Source: Cristatella mucedo (Eukaryota > Bryozoa > Phylactolaemata > Cristatellidae). Taken from it: a stretch of DNA of 64,000 nucleotides. Below, one piece after another: positions 1-13,299 of this stretch. A program made the translations under genes and the position numbers. A model generated the notes under the pieces. It was not told where the DNA came from, did not search any database, and saw only the letters and a program-made list of their open reading frames with translations. The stretch spans positions 163,501 to 227,500 of the forward strand of contig WPIO01000224.1 of the NCBI GenBank assembly GCA_009760855.2, written 5' to 3'. Every line of letters starts with the position of its first letter. Within the stretch, counting starts at the first letter, position 1.

Positions 1-2340
1 AATAGATTTCATTGCTTCAACAACTAGCCGCCCTAAAAATATTCTTAGCAGGCAGAATTTTCCAAGGTCTCATCCACATCTGTGGCATCGATGGAGCGCC
101 ACCTGAAATCATGGCAATGCTGAGGTACTTGCTATTGTGATTACAAAAATTTGAGAATAAATTAATACTAATTTTATACATGACGCAGTAAATATTACAC
201 GCTAATTAAATTTAAATCAAAATATCTTTCAGTGATCTCAATTTTTCAAATTTATCTGCTTTCACAGTTTCGGATCTCTTGGCTTTTCTCTCTTTCTCTG
301 CGTTAGTTTTTAAATAACCTCTTGAAAAAGGCATTTATCGATTTATCGTAATCACTTCTGACATCCCCTAGAGTTTTGGGTAAGTGTTCAGCATAGGCTC
401 TAAAGTTTCTTATGAATTCAACTAAAAATTGCTAGGAAATTAATGGTCAGCTATATTTGTGTTTACAATTGAAGTTTTAGAAGTCGAATATAGCCATAGC
501 ATTTCTTATTGCTAGGATTCCTAGTTGATCTTGATATCGTTAAATATGTTATTTAGCTTAATACTTAAAATTTGGCCCACGCTTTTACTGCGGTAAACTT
601 TTAGTACATAAAAAGCTAAATTCCCGGGTAAATTAAAAAACTTTACAATTTTCTTTAACTTGTTCCTCAATTTTTGAAAAACTTGAAACACTTCTACCTT
701 TAAAATATAAAAGAAGTCAATATAAGCTACACCTAGTTTCACTATACTGACTCGACTAATCGTTAGATGCCAAAACATTGTTCTTATTACGATGGCTTTT
801 CAATATTCCAAGACCTATGCGTCTTCTTTAATTTCAGCATTGTGTCCAACCAGGGCTTTAAGAACACTGAAAACAGGTTAGGCTTGAAGCCATCTACAGA
901 AATATTTCCTAATAATTGCTTGTTCATCGAATCATCGACATTTTTTATTTTTGGTGCAAAATACTTGCTTAATCTACGGATGCTTTAGTAAATATTGAAA
1001 ATACCTTTAGACAGGTTTTTAACACGTAGCATCTTGGCTAAACTTGTATCTCATATTTCCACTGTTTATTGGGCAGGTTTAAATTGCAGAGCGGTAGCAG
1101 ACCTGAAATAGTCAATGCACTGCAATAGTTTTCGAATTTAGTAACTTATAATTTTCCAGTATCAGTAAAACTAAAGCTGGAGAAATATTAGTCTTTGGGC
1201 ATAAATTTCATTATCCGATTCCCGAAATATTTTTGTAGCAGTTTCAGCTGCAATTAGGATCACCGGTGCGACAAAACCTGTTGGGAAACTGAGAATTCTG
1301 CACTTTTTTATCACAATCTACATGTTTGGACGCTTTTAGCAGTATATGAAAGCGGGACCATTTTGTTTTAAATTTTACTTATGAATACTGTGATCCTAGA
1401 CCAAAATGTGAGATCATTTATGAGGCTCCCATCTTTGACTTATTATTAATAAAGTTTTATTTCGAAACATCTTGAGCGCTGTCAACTTTATCTAAATGTA
1501 AGAGTTGCTATTGTATCACCCGTTTAACTCTGTCGTTACTCAGCAGTCATGGCCATGCTTGAATTCCTAATGACAAAATAACTACAAAATATCAGTAACA
1601 CTTCATATGAATATACGGTCTAAAGTCAAGTTTCTAGCATTCGGACTACGAGAAATTAAATTTCTTCTAGAAAAGAGAGATATCCCTCCGCTACTGGATA
1701 ACAAACCATAACCTTCAGCTACAGCTATACAAACTCTGCTGTCTATCTTAAATAAAACGGCATTATTTAATCCTTGAAATTAGTTGCTAATAGCCCAGTT
1801 ACGTAATGACGCTAAGAGCTAATTCTTTGGCGATTACCACGTTGACTGGCTGAAACCTTTCTTGTGAACTCTGGGAATAACTTTCAGAAAATAATACCCT
1901 GCATAATTGGCTGCATACGATCCTGCTATCACTAAATTGCTGCTGCCTACGGTAATTGATTGATGATGAAAGCTACTTAGAATAGACATCCATTTGATTT
2001 AGTCATGGAAACTCGTTTGAAGTCAATGAAATTTATTCTGTAGCCATGATTTCTGAAATTAAACGTGAATAGTTCTGTGCCTGATGCACTACTTTTTGCT
2101 GAATAATTATACACCAGGAAGAATTGTATTTGATCCTACCGTTCATTCTGCACCTGTGTTTTATTACTTCGGTTCAGAAATTGATTGTTTACCAAATCAA
2201 AGCTCAAGAACCAAATGCTTTGGACCATTCATGGGTCCTAAGTAACCTCAGCTTTATTGTGCATTCTCCTGGTCGGTGTGAATTGTTTCTGAATAATTAT
2301 AGTGAAAGCGCAATAAGTCTTACATTAATTAATAGGGGTA
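1..2340. other. AT-rich sequence, no recognised gene
   Basis: No open frame here looks like a conserved protein and no repeat family from elsewhere in the window is clear. The open frames near 521-778 and 767-988 have low-complexity composition and no domain motif. Confidence 0.5.
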
Positions 2341-2344
2341 TAAT

Positions 2345-2472
2345 AATGGTGAGCCGTGATGGCGCACTAGATAAGGTGGTTGCTTTTCCCTATCTTGGTC
2401 CCGATATCGTGGGTTGTAATCCTTCGGTGAGCGATCCTTCATCGCCTTTGTCTATTTATCTAATATATATGT
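2345..2472 (+). mobile_element. SINE-B copy (tRNA-headed)
   Basis: It reads GGTGAGCCGTGATGGCGCAC, then GGTGGTTGCTTTTC, GTGGGTTGTAATCC (decayed B box) and GTGAGCGATCCTTCATCGCC. It matches the copies at 42467-42660 and, inverted, 52505-52722. The tail is a short TATTTATCTAATATAT run. Confidence 0.65.
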
Positions 2473-3029
2473 AGAAGAATCAATCACTACAGCTTAATAT
2501 TCCTTGACCATTCAAGTATTTTGCAAATTGAAAATTACTTCCACTCAAAATATGAATTTTTCATTCACCAAGATACATTTCGCCACGTCAACGTATTATC
2601 TACGATGTTTTCAATAATACGTGCACTTAACTTTTATGCATTGTATTCTAAACTTTCGAGGGATAAGAAATTAACAAATAGCACTTGAAAATTGAATGCA
2701 AATAAAAGTAGGGTTTAGTTAGATAGTGGTGATATAATGACTTTATATAGCTCTAAAAAAAATTAATCACAATCTTGATGCTTTAATACTCTCCATGCAA
2801 ACGAATCAATAGCCAAGGGCTCATGATATGCATGGTATCAAACATGCAATAGTCAAGACATGTCATACCTTAGCAAGCATGGTATCTTGCAAACTAAGAC
2901 GATCGTTGCTACAGCTTTATAGTATGGGGTTTTTGTGCTTCTTCTGCTTCTTTTCACAAGTTTTACCCTTCCTCTTGCCGTTGTAATTGCAAAACAAAAT
3001 CTAGGTTATTACATTAACTAAACGACACA

Positions 3030-4010
3030 GATGTGTACCTGTGCTTTTATCCCTCTCAGACCTTCAGCCATCAATTTCTCTGAACTCCTATACTGCCTGT
3101 TCGCACACACACTTAGCATTACACTTTCTTAAATTAAATGACGACAAAACCAACTTTATTGCTATGAGAGAACTATACGTGACTCAGAAAATAGAAATCT
3201 TGATGATCAGAATCAGCCATGATTGCATAACTTCATGAATCATCTTACGAAATCTGGGTGTGATGATTTAAATTGACCAATGAGTGACCAAATTAGCTCC
3301 ACAGTTACGTCTTCCTACTTTCAGGGACTTAACGTTGCCCAAACTCGGGCATCGTCTGACAGGGATGCCATATCCAAACTGGATCAATCCTATACGGCAT
3401 TCCGTCTCCACTACAGTAACTTCCTGTTTGCTGGTCTACCAGTTTTTTCAGTCAGATTACTACGGTTGGTAAAACTCTTCATCTAGGCTTCCTTGCATTG
3501 AGCAGTTACCACTCTAGTCGCTTCTCGTCAACTTTTACTAGCTCTCAATCAGGTAGCACGTCGAATCCAAGGTTATGTTGCTCATTTTTTAGCTCTATCA
3601 CTCTCTTTCTCTGGCATTGCTGTCAGAACTACTCCCGAGCTAGACTAGACATCGTACGACCCACAAAGAAATATTTAGAGACCTAACCTTCAGTTTATTT
3701 GCTCCAAAAGCCTGAAAATTACTTCCGACTTACTTCATGACATCCTCTGACTTGAATAAATTAAAAGATTAGCACGAAAGTATCTGTTTCTCTCCGCATT
3801 TTGATTTTTTCATTGTACGTTTGCTGACACTATACAAGTCGTCACTAACCTTATTTACTATATGTTGACAATGTGCATTTATCTCTAATCACACTATGCT
3901 ACTTGATATCGTGTACGTTCTCACTAATAATATGATCTTTCTTCTCAAGAGCATCTATAAAGTTTCTGCTTAGACATTAAGCTCTCTGAGGGTGTTGTAC
4001 AAATGTATCA
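3030..4010 (+). mobile_element. LINE1 fragment (RT C-terminal part and 3' tail)
   Basis: Decayed reading frames keep family landmarks: FLKLNDDKTNF after a stretch like the reference copy, a DISST-like patch near 3285, and a CTCTCTGAGGGTGTTGTACAAATG 3' end near 3985-4008. Several stops and frameshifts make it non-coding. Confidence 0.65.
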
Positions 4011-4329
4011 ACTCTAGCTTGATAGCACTGGACGAATATTTTAGAATAGTACTTGGTATATAATACACTGTAGAGTATGCAATGACGAGTATATTTCTAG
4101 GCATGATAATTGAAACAATGCAGCAATGGGCGATAAAGACGATCATGGCAGGAGCGTGCATTTACTGAGAAGTATTCATAAGTGTATGCTATTTTCTCAC
4201 GAGTTGAATGACCTCTATGTCAAATTTCTTAAATAATAACTTCTCCCGTTTCTTACCATTTAATCTCTTAATTGGAAAAATATGGTGTTCCTGGGTATGT
4301 GTCTTTACTCTACTAATTTTTACTCCTTA

Positions 4330-4612
4330 TGTAATGTAATGTATCTCTGTCAGTAACTCCACAAAGTCATAAAGACCATGTGGGTATTACGCAGGAGAGT
4401 TTTGTATAGCACACTCACAGCCTAAGCGGCTTTCGGTACGCATTCGGTAGCCAACAGACTTCGTCTCACGCAACAAAGAGAAAGTGGGAAGCATAGCAGA
4501 GTTAGGAGAGCAGTTGAGGTAGTGAGTAGCATAGAAGTAGCAGTTCAGGACCGCTGAAAAAGATGTGCCATAGTCGGCATCAGGAGAGTATGCATGTTTA
4601 AGCAACATACCA
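4330..4612 (-). mobile_element. LINE2 3' fragment with TTACA-type tail
   Basis: The 3' tail reads as repeated TTACA units on the minus strand (4330-4350). The region 4390-4600 matches the 3' part of the copy at 8130-9720, including the CTTAAGCGGCTTTCGGTA-like block (here with CCTAAGCGG). Confidence 0.65.
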
Positions 4613-4929
4613 GTGTTATGTTCCGTTTTCGATGCAGCCTAGGTGCTATAATAGTGCTCATATTAGATCGATAGCACAAAATACTTCAGAGCCGTAACTT
4701 CTGACTTTCTAGAGTTTACTAAAAAGCGAATTATTTCCCTAGAGCTTAAGCAAATTCGCACGGCAAAAGCAAAACAACTTGATCGCCATGCTGTGCCAGA
4801 CAGTAAGTTGCTAAGTTGCTTGTACATTTTGTTTTAATTATAAAAGAATGGAATGTCACATAGATAATAGAAAGGCAGTAAAAGATAAGCACGGCCAATT
4901 TCTGGATGATTTAATACTTTTTTAAATAG

Positions 4930-6400
4930 TTGCCGCTTTTGCTAGAGTCATTGCAATCGATTTCAGAAAGTTGCCTGAGATTATATGTAGGCATGGCGTT
5001 AAATGGAAATGATCGAGCTTTAAAAAACAGTATCCAGTCGTACAAAAGATCAAGAAGAAAGTTGTTATTTCACCAAGTACGGATTAGAACAGCTGGCAGT
5101 ATTTTCCTGTTCAATGCTGCCAATAGCCCAGCATTCGTGAGATCAAACGCTCACAAATGGTTGCAATTATGTATGCACACATTGAAATACAATGTGACCT
5201 GAAAATGAACTAGAGATTCACACCGCCTACTTGTGCTCGATTTCCGAAGGATTGCAGTATTAAACTGCTTCATATAATTAATATTAATGGGGCTAATGTC
5301 ACTTGCCATTCATTATCCGTGATTGGGCGCTCGCGAATAATTAAAACCATCAGTGAATACTTAAAACACAGTGCGCCTTCATTTTCAAAGATTTTTTGAG
5401 GTTCGCCCACCAATGATCATGAATAATAAATTACTGCTTTTCACTAACCATAGCAGTCAATTGCTATGCATTGCCAAAAGTTGAAAGCTTGAAATTGGTT
5501 GAAAGTGTGTGAACACAGTGGAATTAGATTTGGAACTTCACAGAGGATATTTGTGGCCACTTTTTATGGATTGTGGTATTGAATTGGCTATTGCGTTTAA
5601 CTGTCATACGATTGTACATGCTCCATGGGTTGAAGCGATTTAGTGCAGTTTATTGTCATACTCAAGAAATTTAGGAGCTTCCCTCAGCACCTTTCTGAAT
5701 TTTTTTATAGATCATAATGGATAGCAGTATTCTTCGGGCAAATGCAGCCTGCCGCCATGCATTGCATGAGATACAACATAGACGATTGGTTAACATAGTG
5801 AGAATTATTTTGAGAAACGCGCAAAAATTATGTAAGCGATAAGAAACTTAAGTTCAAATAATTCGGATTTATTTGAGACGATTTCTGTTATTTACTCCAG
5901 CTTGTACTGTCAATTGCCATGCATTGCCCGGCGATTTTATTGCAAAGGATGTTGGAAATAAAATGGTCTGTGATTGAACACAGTGATGTGCAATAAGAAT
6001 TATGTGCAACGAGAATTGAAGCATTGTACTGACAATTTGTGTTCGATTTGCAGTGGATTGTAGAGAATTAAAGCTTTGAGCCAAGCCATTTCAGTCGATT
6101 GCCATTCATTGCCTGAGATTTTTCGTGTGCTATGGGTTAAAATAATTTAATTGCATGTGGAAAATAGTGCACTGGAATATATATATTCAAAATTTAAGTT
6201 TCAAGAAACTCCTTTCCGGGTCTTTATTTGCTGGCTTCATTTGCATTCCTGATATGACCCGGGCCATTGCAGCCGATTAAAGTTCGTCGCAAGGGAATTC
6301 CCCTGAAACCTCTAGCTCAATTACGTGAGTAAGCTTCGGTCGTCTTGTTGTGGGTGCAGGAGATTTTGGTGGATTGGACCGGGCCATTGATCGGCAGTCA
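4930..6400. repeat. Degenerate tandem array, about 160-185 bp period
   Basis: A core like CAATTGCCATGCATTGCC recurs with changes near 4938, 5116, 5296, 5454, 5749, 5907, 6092 and 6262. Between cores, a GAACACAGTG block recurs near 5509 and 5974. The spacing is mostly 158-185 bp. This looks like an old satellite-like array. The open frame at 4930-5202 falls within it and shows no domain. Confidence 0.4.
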
Positions 6401-6408
6401 ATAAAAAT

Positions 6409-6800
6409 CTATTTCCTGATAATGCCAATGCTGAACAGTGAGAATATTTTTAGAACTGCGAACTGATTCTCTAGTGAATCCTTAATATGACTATCACTGA
6501 CGGGATTACAAACTGTGAGCAGAGCGGTTTTAATGCTTGCCTTCTGGTCGAGGGCTGTACCACGTTCGCCTGAGTAGGATATCTTCCCAAACTCCAAACA
6601 ACCTGCAGTCGTATCACCGACAAATCGCTTCCAGCTAATTATCCCGTACGAGTAAGCAGCGATGAGGTATCTTTTGTTAGCTAAGTACCTGGGCTTCTGA
6701 ACACCCACGACAAATTCTCCGTCTTTACAGCTCAAAATTACTTGTGATGCCGGTATGTATTTGATAATGTGGCCTCGGGTCTGCTCAAAAAGCAACATTA
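6409..6800 (-). other. Orphan open frame, possible lone exon
   Basis: A 129-codon frame with balanced composition and few low-complexity runs. A possible acceptor (TTGCTTTTTGAGCAG) precedes ACCCGAGGC. The coding-like part holds three cysteines (ILSCKDG, TAGCLEF, LTVCNP), a SWKRF patch and many aromatic residues. It was not recognised. A possible donor (GTCAGT) follows CNP, but it is weak. A candidate upstream exon ending near 7084 with a GTAAGT donor does not match its phase. It could be part of another gene, part of an unknown transposon, or chance. Confidence 0.25.
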
Positions 6801-7290
6801 TTATTGTTCAACTAGATCAAAAAATGTATGAATACATTAATCCTTTGCTTATCGTAATAAATCAATTTTAGACTCTACCACAATAAGAGATGTTCCGCGA
6901 AGTAGGATTCTTTATGTATAAATCAAATATTCTCACACTGATAGCGTATAAAACTTTTTCATAACCTTCTAATTACGTTTTTTAACATTATTAGAGCCCT
7001 CTTTACATGAAATAGCACCCCTATAGTCTCCATTACAATCGTATTACCCAGTGAATTAGACAAATAAGAGAAAATATTACTTACTAGACGCTCCAACTAT
7101 CATACTATTATTACTGTGGTTGCACCTGGCGTGGAAGGATTCGTGGATGCGCTCGAATACATCAGCCAGCATTCCATACATACAGTAATATTAATTTTAA
7201 TGGAAAGACAGTGGTACATAATTGGCAGCCAAACACGTGCTGTATCATTTTCACCATCTCGATCAACTTTTTAATAAATGTATTTGAAAA
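6801..7290. other. Unassigned sequence
   Basis: AT-rich, with no protein or repeat recognised. A GTAAGT donor-like site on the minus strand near 7083 closes a short frame starting GMLADVFE, which I could not connect to a gene. Confidence 0.35.
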
Positions 7291-7299
7291 ACCATGGTA

Positions 7300-7835
7300 G
7301 AGCCAAGCCATCAAAGTCGAAGCTCAAAGCGGCTAGAGACAATTGTATTGTGAAGTCCCGTCGTCTAGATATAGGTCCGGAAGGACCAAGCTGCCACTTG
7401 CCTCAGCACAACAGTCAATGATCACTGGCTGTCACACATGATACAGCAAAGCTTCTACCACATTTTTTCATGACAATGTCACACCTGCCTATCCATCAGC
7501 ATCACGGAACGGCAGTGGCAGAGCTGGTGAGGTAGAGACTGTTACATCTCTAGAAGCCGGTGGCTAGTCTTGATCAATTTGATGTGACTTTACGGAGAAT
7601 CAGGAGGATGCATCGTCACAATGACGATCCGAGTACATTGTGCTATGGGTAGCAGTCGGTCTTGAATGTACCACGGCACCTTCCTTGATCATTATGAGAA
7701 GCTACCCTGCTGTTGATCTTAAAGCGGCAGGCCCCTACCAGCAAACGTAAAGTGCCTAAAAAGAGATTTAGTTCGCTTAGGGCGCTATATCAAATGTATT
7801 ACCATTATTATTATTATTACAGCGTGCAACAATAT
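7300..7835 (+). mobile_element. Chimeric non-autonomous element with LINE1 3' tail
   Basis: The last part (7738-7835) has the LINE1 3' end: CAGCAAACGTAAAGTGCC, AGAGATTTAG, GGGCGCTATATCAAATG and an ATT repeat. The 430 bp before it are GC-richer and do not match LINE1. This is the structure expected of a SINE-like element using LINE1 machinery, though the head was not identified. Confidence 0.45.
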
Positions 7836-8129
7836 GTGCGGAGAAGGTCCAGTTAAGTTAATCTTGGCAAACTATGAGACACCTGCATGGCACATTACAT
7901 GTTATATACATGGCTGCAAAGTTTTAGAATGAATATAAACTCCAGAATGCACTGGCTGGTAGATCTGCAAGCAGTCTTACAAGAATTCTTGCCGGAATAC
8001 CACTGATGGTAGGTCAAACTTTAACGACGAATCCCAGCATATTCAGGCCGAAGTATTTGGAATTTTACCTGCCTGAAATTACATTGTGCTCTGTAGAAGT
8101 CGTTAGGATCATTGCATTCATTACAGGAA

Positions 8130-9720
8130 GCCGCATATGTAATATAATTTAATGCATCTCCGTCTGTCACTCTAGAAAAGCCATTAAGACTATAGGGGTG
8201 TTTCGCAGGAGAGTTTTGCATAGACCACTCACAGCTTAAGCGGCTTTCGGTAGGCATTCGGTACCCCACAGACTTCGTCTCGCGCTACAAAAGGAAAGTG
8301 GGAAGAATAGTAGAGTCAGGAGAGGAGTTGAGGTAGTAAGTAGCATGGAAGTAGCAGCTCAGGACCGCTGAAAAATATGAGCCATAGTCGGCAGCAGGAG
8401 AGTACTTGTCGTTAGGTACGAACTGGGGAAGCAAATTCCACAGTCTAGGACCTACAGAGCTAAAGCTTCTGTCGCCAACGGTCTTCAAGCTGAGGAATGG
8501 AACAGCTAACTTTTTGTCCACACAGGACTTGAGGGCGTGAAGAGGCTGAAACTGGTTCAGCAGTTCAGCTAGGTATAGAGTAGCCAAGCTGTGGCAGATC
8601 TTGAGGGTCAGCATAAGAACTTTGCTCTGTATCCGTTGATCAACCAACAGCCATCCTAGCTCTTTTAGCAAAGGAGATGCGTGTTCAAACCTCAGGGACT
8701 TGAAAACTATCCTTGCAGCCATATTAATTTCCATTTTCAGTGGCCTAGTTGCTTTGTTAGGTATCTCAGCCAATGGGGAATTATAATAATCAAGCTAAGA
8801 CAGAACTAATGAGCTGGTTAAATTGTTTGCAAGCCACCGTGGAAGACAACTCCTAATCTTAGATAGGGATCGGATGTGATGGCTAACTGTAGAAGCAGTC
8901 TTCTGAATGAAACTTTTACAATTTAGGCAGCTTTCAAAAACGACACCTAAATTTTGATCACGTGGTGATGATTGAACTACAGCATCACCTATTAGAAGAG
9001 CAAAGCCTTGTCATCCACCCACACGCTTAGGGTTTCCTATGAGCAGCAGTTCGGTTGTATCGTCATTTTATTTCAAGAGGTTTTCCATCATCCAGGATTG
9101 ACTGTCAGTAAGGCAAACATTCAGCTTATCAGCTGCTGCAGCTGATTCCAACTGTTTGAATTTACGTGATATCCCATTCCAAGATCTTTTTCCCAGGGGT
9201 TAAGTTTTAATGGAGATTAGCAAGGAACCGAGGACAGACCCTCGAGTTATTCCACGGGTGACCCGTCTCGTGTGTGAGACCTTACCCCTACACGACACGG
9301 ATTGAACACGATCAGACAAGTACCGTTTAAATCACGTCAATGTTTCGTCTGCCAGACCGATCGTTGTTCTCGTTATATTAGAACATCATGATCAACACGA
9401 TGTCAAAGGTAGCTGATAGATCTATAAGAGATACAGCGGTGACATTCCCGTCATTGCTGCCATATAGAATGTCATTATTAACGCGGAGGAGAGCAGTTTC
9501 TATGACGTGCTGCCTCTTGAATCCCGATTGAAATGTTTCTGACATTACGTGCAACCAGCTGCTTAGCGACAATTTTCAAGAATCTTGGACAATAAGAAAA
9601 GAAGGTAAACCAATCGATAGTTTTCAAGGACCTCTGAATCTAATCCAGGCTTCTTAAATATCTGAATGTGCGCTCTCGCTGTGCGGGTCTGGGTCCATCT
9701 GAACTTTGCTATCAGTAATT
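8130..9720 (-). mobile_element. LINE2 copy (CR1/L2-like), RT and C-terminal region, decayed
   Basis: The longest minus-strand LINE2 copy. The frame at 8285-8773 codes the region after RT: LKELGWLLVDQRIQSKVL, YLAELL and FSSVGPRLWNLLP are typical of the CR1/L2 C-terminus. The segment 9378-9572 holds the RT palm start (ETALLRVNNDI, then SLIDLSATFD). Stops and frameshifts break it. The 3' part ends near 8130 in AT-rich sequence. Confidence 0.7.
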
Positions 9721-10269
9721 CTTGTCAGATAATTATGATGTCGGAGTCTTGTTGTCTTTTTATGCTGCTGCTACTGTCTGTCATAGGAAGCTGCTTCCTG
9801 GCTCACGGGGAATCAAGGGCCCGTAGATGGCTTAAATATTTATAGATATAAATGTCTATGGAAACTATCCCATACAAAGGATGATAAACTTCAGGTGTAC
9901 TCAAAGGTTTGTGAAACTGTTTCAACTCTGTGATAAAGCTGCGTTACAGTCTGTTATAAGTAGACACACTTAACAAGTAGATTTTGAAATGAAGGGCCTC
10001 TTTAAAACATTCAGAATTCACAGAACACTTGGATTACGTAGCAAGGTGTCCAGGTTTTAAATCACATGATTTCAGCCAATAAATATTATTTCAGCTTTAT
10101 ATTCGTTCTATTTGAAAATAAATTGCAACTGTTCAAACACGAAGAAAATAGATAAATTAAGCAAGGTTATAAAGTGAATTTACCTTAATTAATTTTGCAT
10201 GTAAAAAGAAACTAAACACGCACTTAATTATCACAATATTTAGTGAGTCACTCTAATTCGACCTTTATG

Positions 10270-10493
10270 TTCTTATGCGTGTCGACACTGTATATGCTGC
10301 CACTAACCATACTTGCATGCTGACCCTAGGATGTCACCCCTAACCATGTTATTCTTATTGTTTATTGAGCATGCTACCACTAACCACTCGATTCTGCTTC
10401 CTTTGCATCTAATGGAAAGTGCAAAAAATTATATTAATTTCCTTAAGGGTGCATTATCAAATGCATTGCTATTATTATTATTATTATTATTAT
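10270..10493 (+). mobile_element. LINE1 3' end with ATT tail
   Basis: It is 3' UTR only: the GTATATGCTGCCACTAACCA, GCATGCTGACCC and CACCCCTAACCATGTTATTC blocks, then a poly-ATT tail at 10471-10493. Confidence 0.7.
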
Positions 10494-10499
10494 GAAGGC

Positions 10500-11400
10500 T
10501 GGGAGAGATCAGAGCATAGCCACAGCTGTGTTGCCCAAGTTGCCCCTAATTTGTTAATTAAGCTATTGCACCGTGGTTCCAGTCAGGTGAGGGTAGAGAT
10601 GGTCGATAACGACTTTATGAGTAGAATTATCAAAGACTGTAAAAAATAAAGCTAAACAAGCGGAGAGATTTTTAAAAAGGTTTTCATTTATGTGAAGGTC
10701 GCAATCTACCCTAAGCAATACTGACTCTGTCCAGAATTTAAGCCTACAGCCAGACGAACGCCCTTTCTAGCCTTTCCGGAGAAAGAGTTTAGCTAGCCTG
10801 CCGCCTTTTGTTATGGTAAATTTATTATAAACGGCAGTGCACAGACTGGGCAGAAGTTTCTAAAGTTTTCAGGACTAGTGTTACCTTTTAGTTTTGAAGT
10901 GTTCAGGAAGAAAAGCAGATGCTGAGGATGGCATGCTGGTCAGTTGCATTTTATTGCATTGCAGACGGTCTGCAGGTATTTCTTCTAGTACGCTTGCAGT
11001 CTTCTTTCACTGAGAAATGAACTTTAAAATGTACGAGGCTAATAAATTACCTTACCCTGACCTAAATGCAGTAGCTTTCTGATAATCGAAGCTATTTGGA
11101 TTTGAGGCTCCTAGATAAAACGTCTGCAAATATGGGCACAGCTGATTTAACCAAGATTAGGCCACCTTCGTGCTGACGCCCAGCCCAAGTAACAAACCAA
11201 AAAGATTCCAAAAATCAAAAATTTTTATTCTGGTCTCTTGTTGTCCTGCTTCTAGCAAGTACTAAAATCCTTAAGTTTTGTTACAGATGTTAGCTATTAG
11301 ACTCGGGTATCGGATCAAGTCGTCGGTGTTGGATTGAGGACATTTATAATAGATTCTCAGCTGCCTGTATTTTTATCTGCTATATCCTCTTTGGTGTCTT
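10500..11400. other. Unassigned sequence
   Basis: No gene, no clear repeat and no splice-bounded frame recognised. Confidence 0.4.
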
Positions 11401-11404
11401 GCTC

Positions 11405-12530
11405 GTTAATTATAATTATAATAACATACATACACTTGCTAAGGCACCCTCGGAGAACTCAATCTCTTTCTAGGCGCTTTAAATTTGCTGCAAAAGAAAC
11501 ACGATCGAGTGGTGAGTGGCATCATGCATCAGGCATCATGATAAGCATGATAAACTTGGGCATCATGATAAACAACATTAATAACATGGTTATGGGTGAC
11601 ATGCACAGAGTCAGCATGCAGTGTGGTTAGTGGCAGCATGCACATTGTCAAAAGACATAAGCACGTAAAGGACGAATCACAGGGACCCACTAAATGCTGT
11701 CCTAAATAGGTGTGTTTTAAAGTTCTTTTTAAATGTGGTCAGGTCAAGGGATGTTCTGACCCAGGTCGGGAGGAAGTTCCATGCTTTGGGAGCATACGAA
11801 CTAAATGCACGGTCTCCAAAGGATTTGAGATTTGAACAAGGTATGGGTAAACAGTTAGATTCCGAAAAGCGGGTGTTACGATGCTTAGCCTGGTGGGGGA
11901 GGAGATCTGATGGGTAGGCCGGAGCCAAAGACTGAAGGAACCCAAAAGTAAGCGACAAAACCTTGAAACCTGTTCGTCGCTTCTTGACTGATAACAAGTG
12001 CAGGTCAGCGAGAATCGTTGTGATATGGCAACTGCAACGCTCGCGACAGACAAGCCTAGCTGCAGAGCTTTTACAAGCTGTAAGCGCCTGATTGCACACG
12101 CCGGTAAGCCAGCAAGCAGTGAGTTACAGAAGTCGAGACGGGATGTCACAAATGCATGGACCAACTGCGATGTGGTATACCTATCTAAACAATACCAAAT
12201 TTAAGCAATTTTATGCAGCTGAAAGTAGGCAGACTTGATTGTGGAGTTGATATGGTCGTCTAACGAAAGGTCACTTTGGAACATCACACCTAGATTTCGT
12301 GCAGATTCAAAAGATGATTTGCTGGTAGAGCCACTTTTGAGCGTCAGCGTTTCCAATGTTTCCAATTTCTGAATCACGTTGTTTTGCCCATAACTAGTAA
12401 GCTAGTTTTATCACGATTCAACTTTAAAAAATGTGCTGCCATTTATGTGCGGATGTCATCAATACGTACAGCAAGGGAGTTGAGAGAATTCGACGTGCTT
12501 GTGGGCTGGGAGGGATACAAAGTTAAGGTC
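11405..12530 (-). mobile_element. LINE1 copy, C-terminal RT region and 3' UTR
   Basis: On the minus strand the two frames at 11677-12164 together cover the RT C-terminus: VTSRLDFCNSLLAGLPACAI, then LKSFGDRAFSSYAPKAWN. They are split by a frameshift. The LINE1 3' end starts near 11405 with TAAT repeats and GCACCCTCGGAGAACTC. The copy stops at about 12530 within the linker after the YADD region. Confidence 0.8.
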
Positions 12531-12534
12531 GGCT

Positions 12535-13295
12535 AATGCGGGCAGTTACCCCGCCTAGTGGTTGCCGGTTAAGACCTCAGGCTTGTGTGATACTTGAGCA
12601 ATGGATAAAGATTTGAGTTAGTAAATAAGGCAAGTCACTACCTTGCAAATTCAATATACAAAAGCAGTAGTTCCCTTAGTATTCAGTTGATTTTCATCAA
12701 ACCTTAAGATTTCAGCCTTTTGGTCCTTTTTTCATTTACCGGCTTTTAAACTACCATTATTACTTAATCCATATTTCTTTATTACCTAAGAATGTGCAAA
12801 AGTGGCATCTAGCGAGTATTATCTGCTCCCCTAGCAGACAATACCTGTATTTCTGCGTCCCCCAACTAAAGTGAGATGATATCAGATATTCTTGAGCCTT
12901 ACAGGTATTTGCAATGCACCCTTTGAAATTTCTAACAGATGCTATAATTGAGTTCCTAATTGCTCTAATCTTGATAACTTGTTATCACAAATTAAAAAAA
13001 CGTAACTGCTAGGTGCAATATACCTACTATTTGATTACTTGAAAATTCCTAATCAATTTCTTCTTTTTTGGCAATGCATAATAAAGGGAAATTTCCATTT
13101 AAGGCATCCATTTGCTTACTGTTGATTGAATACCACTGTATATGTATTTTCCAACCTAATCCTCGTCATTTTGGGTTGACACAAAGTGTGTGGTATATAG
13201 GGGAATCCAACGTTCACATAATTTCATAACATTACATTACAAGCTCTTTAAACATAATATAAACGGCCCTAAGCTGTAAAAAACTTTACATTCCC
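12535..13295. other. Unassigned sequence
   Basis: AT-rich and without a recognised gene or repeat. A short CCCCGCCTAGTGGTTGCCGG patch at 12549-12568 looks faintly tRNA-like but has no matching B box. Confidence 0.4.
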
Positions 13296-13299
13296 TGAA

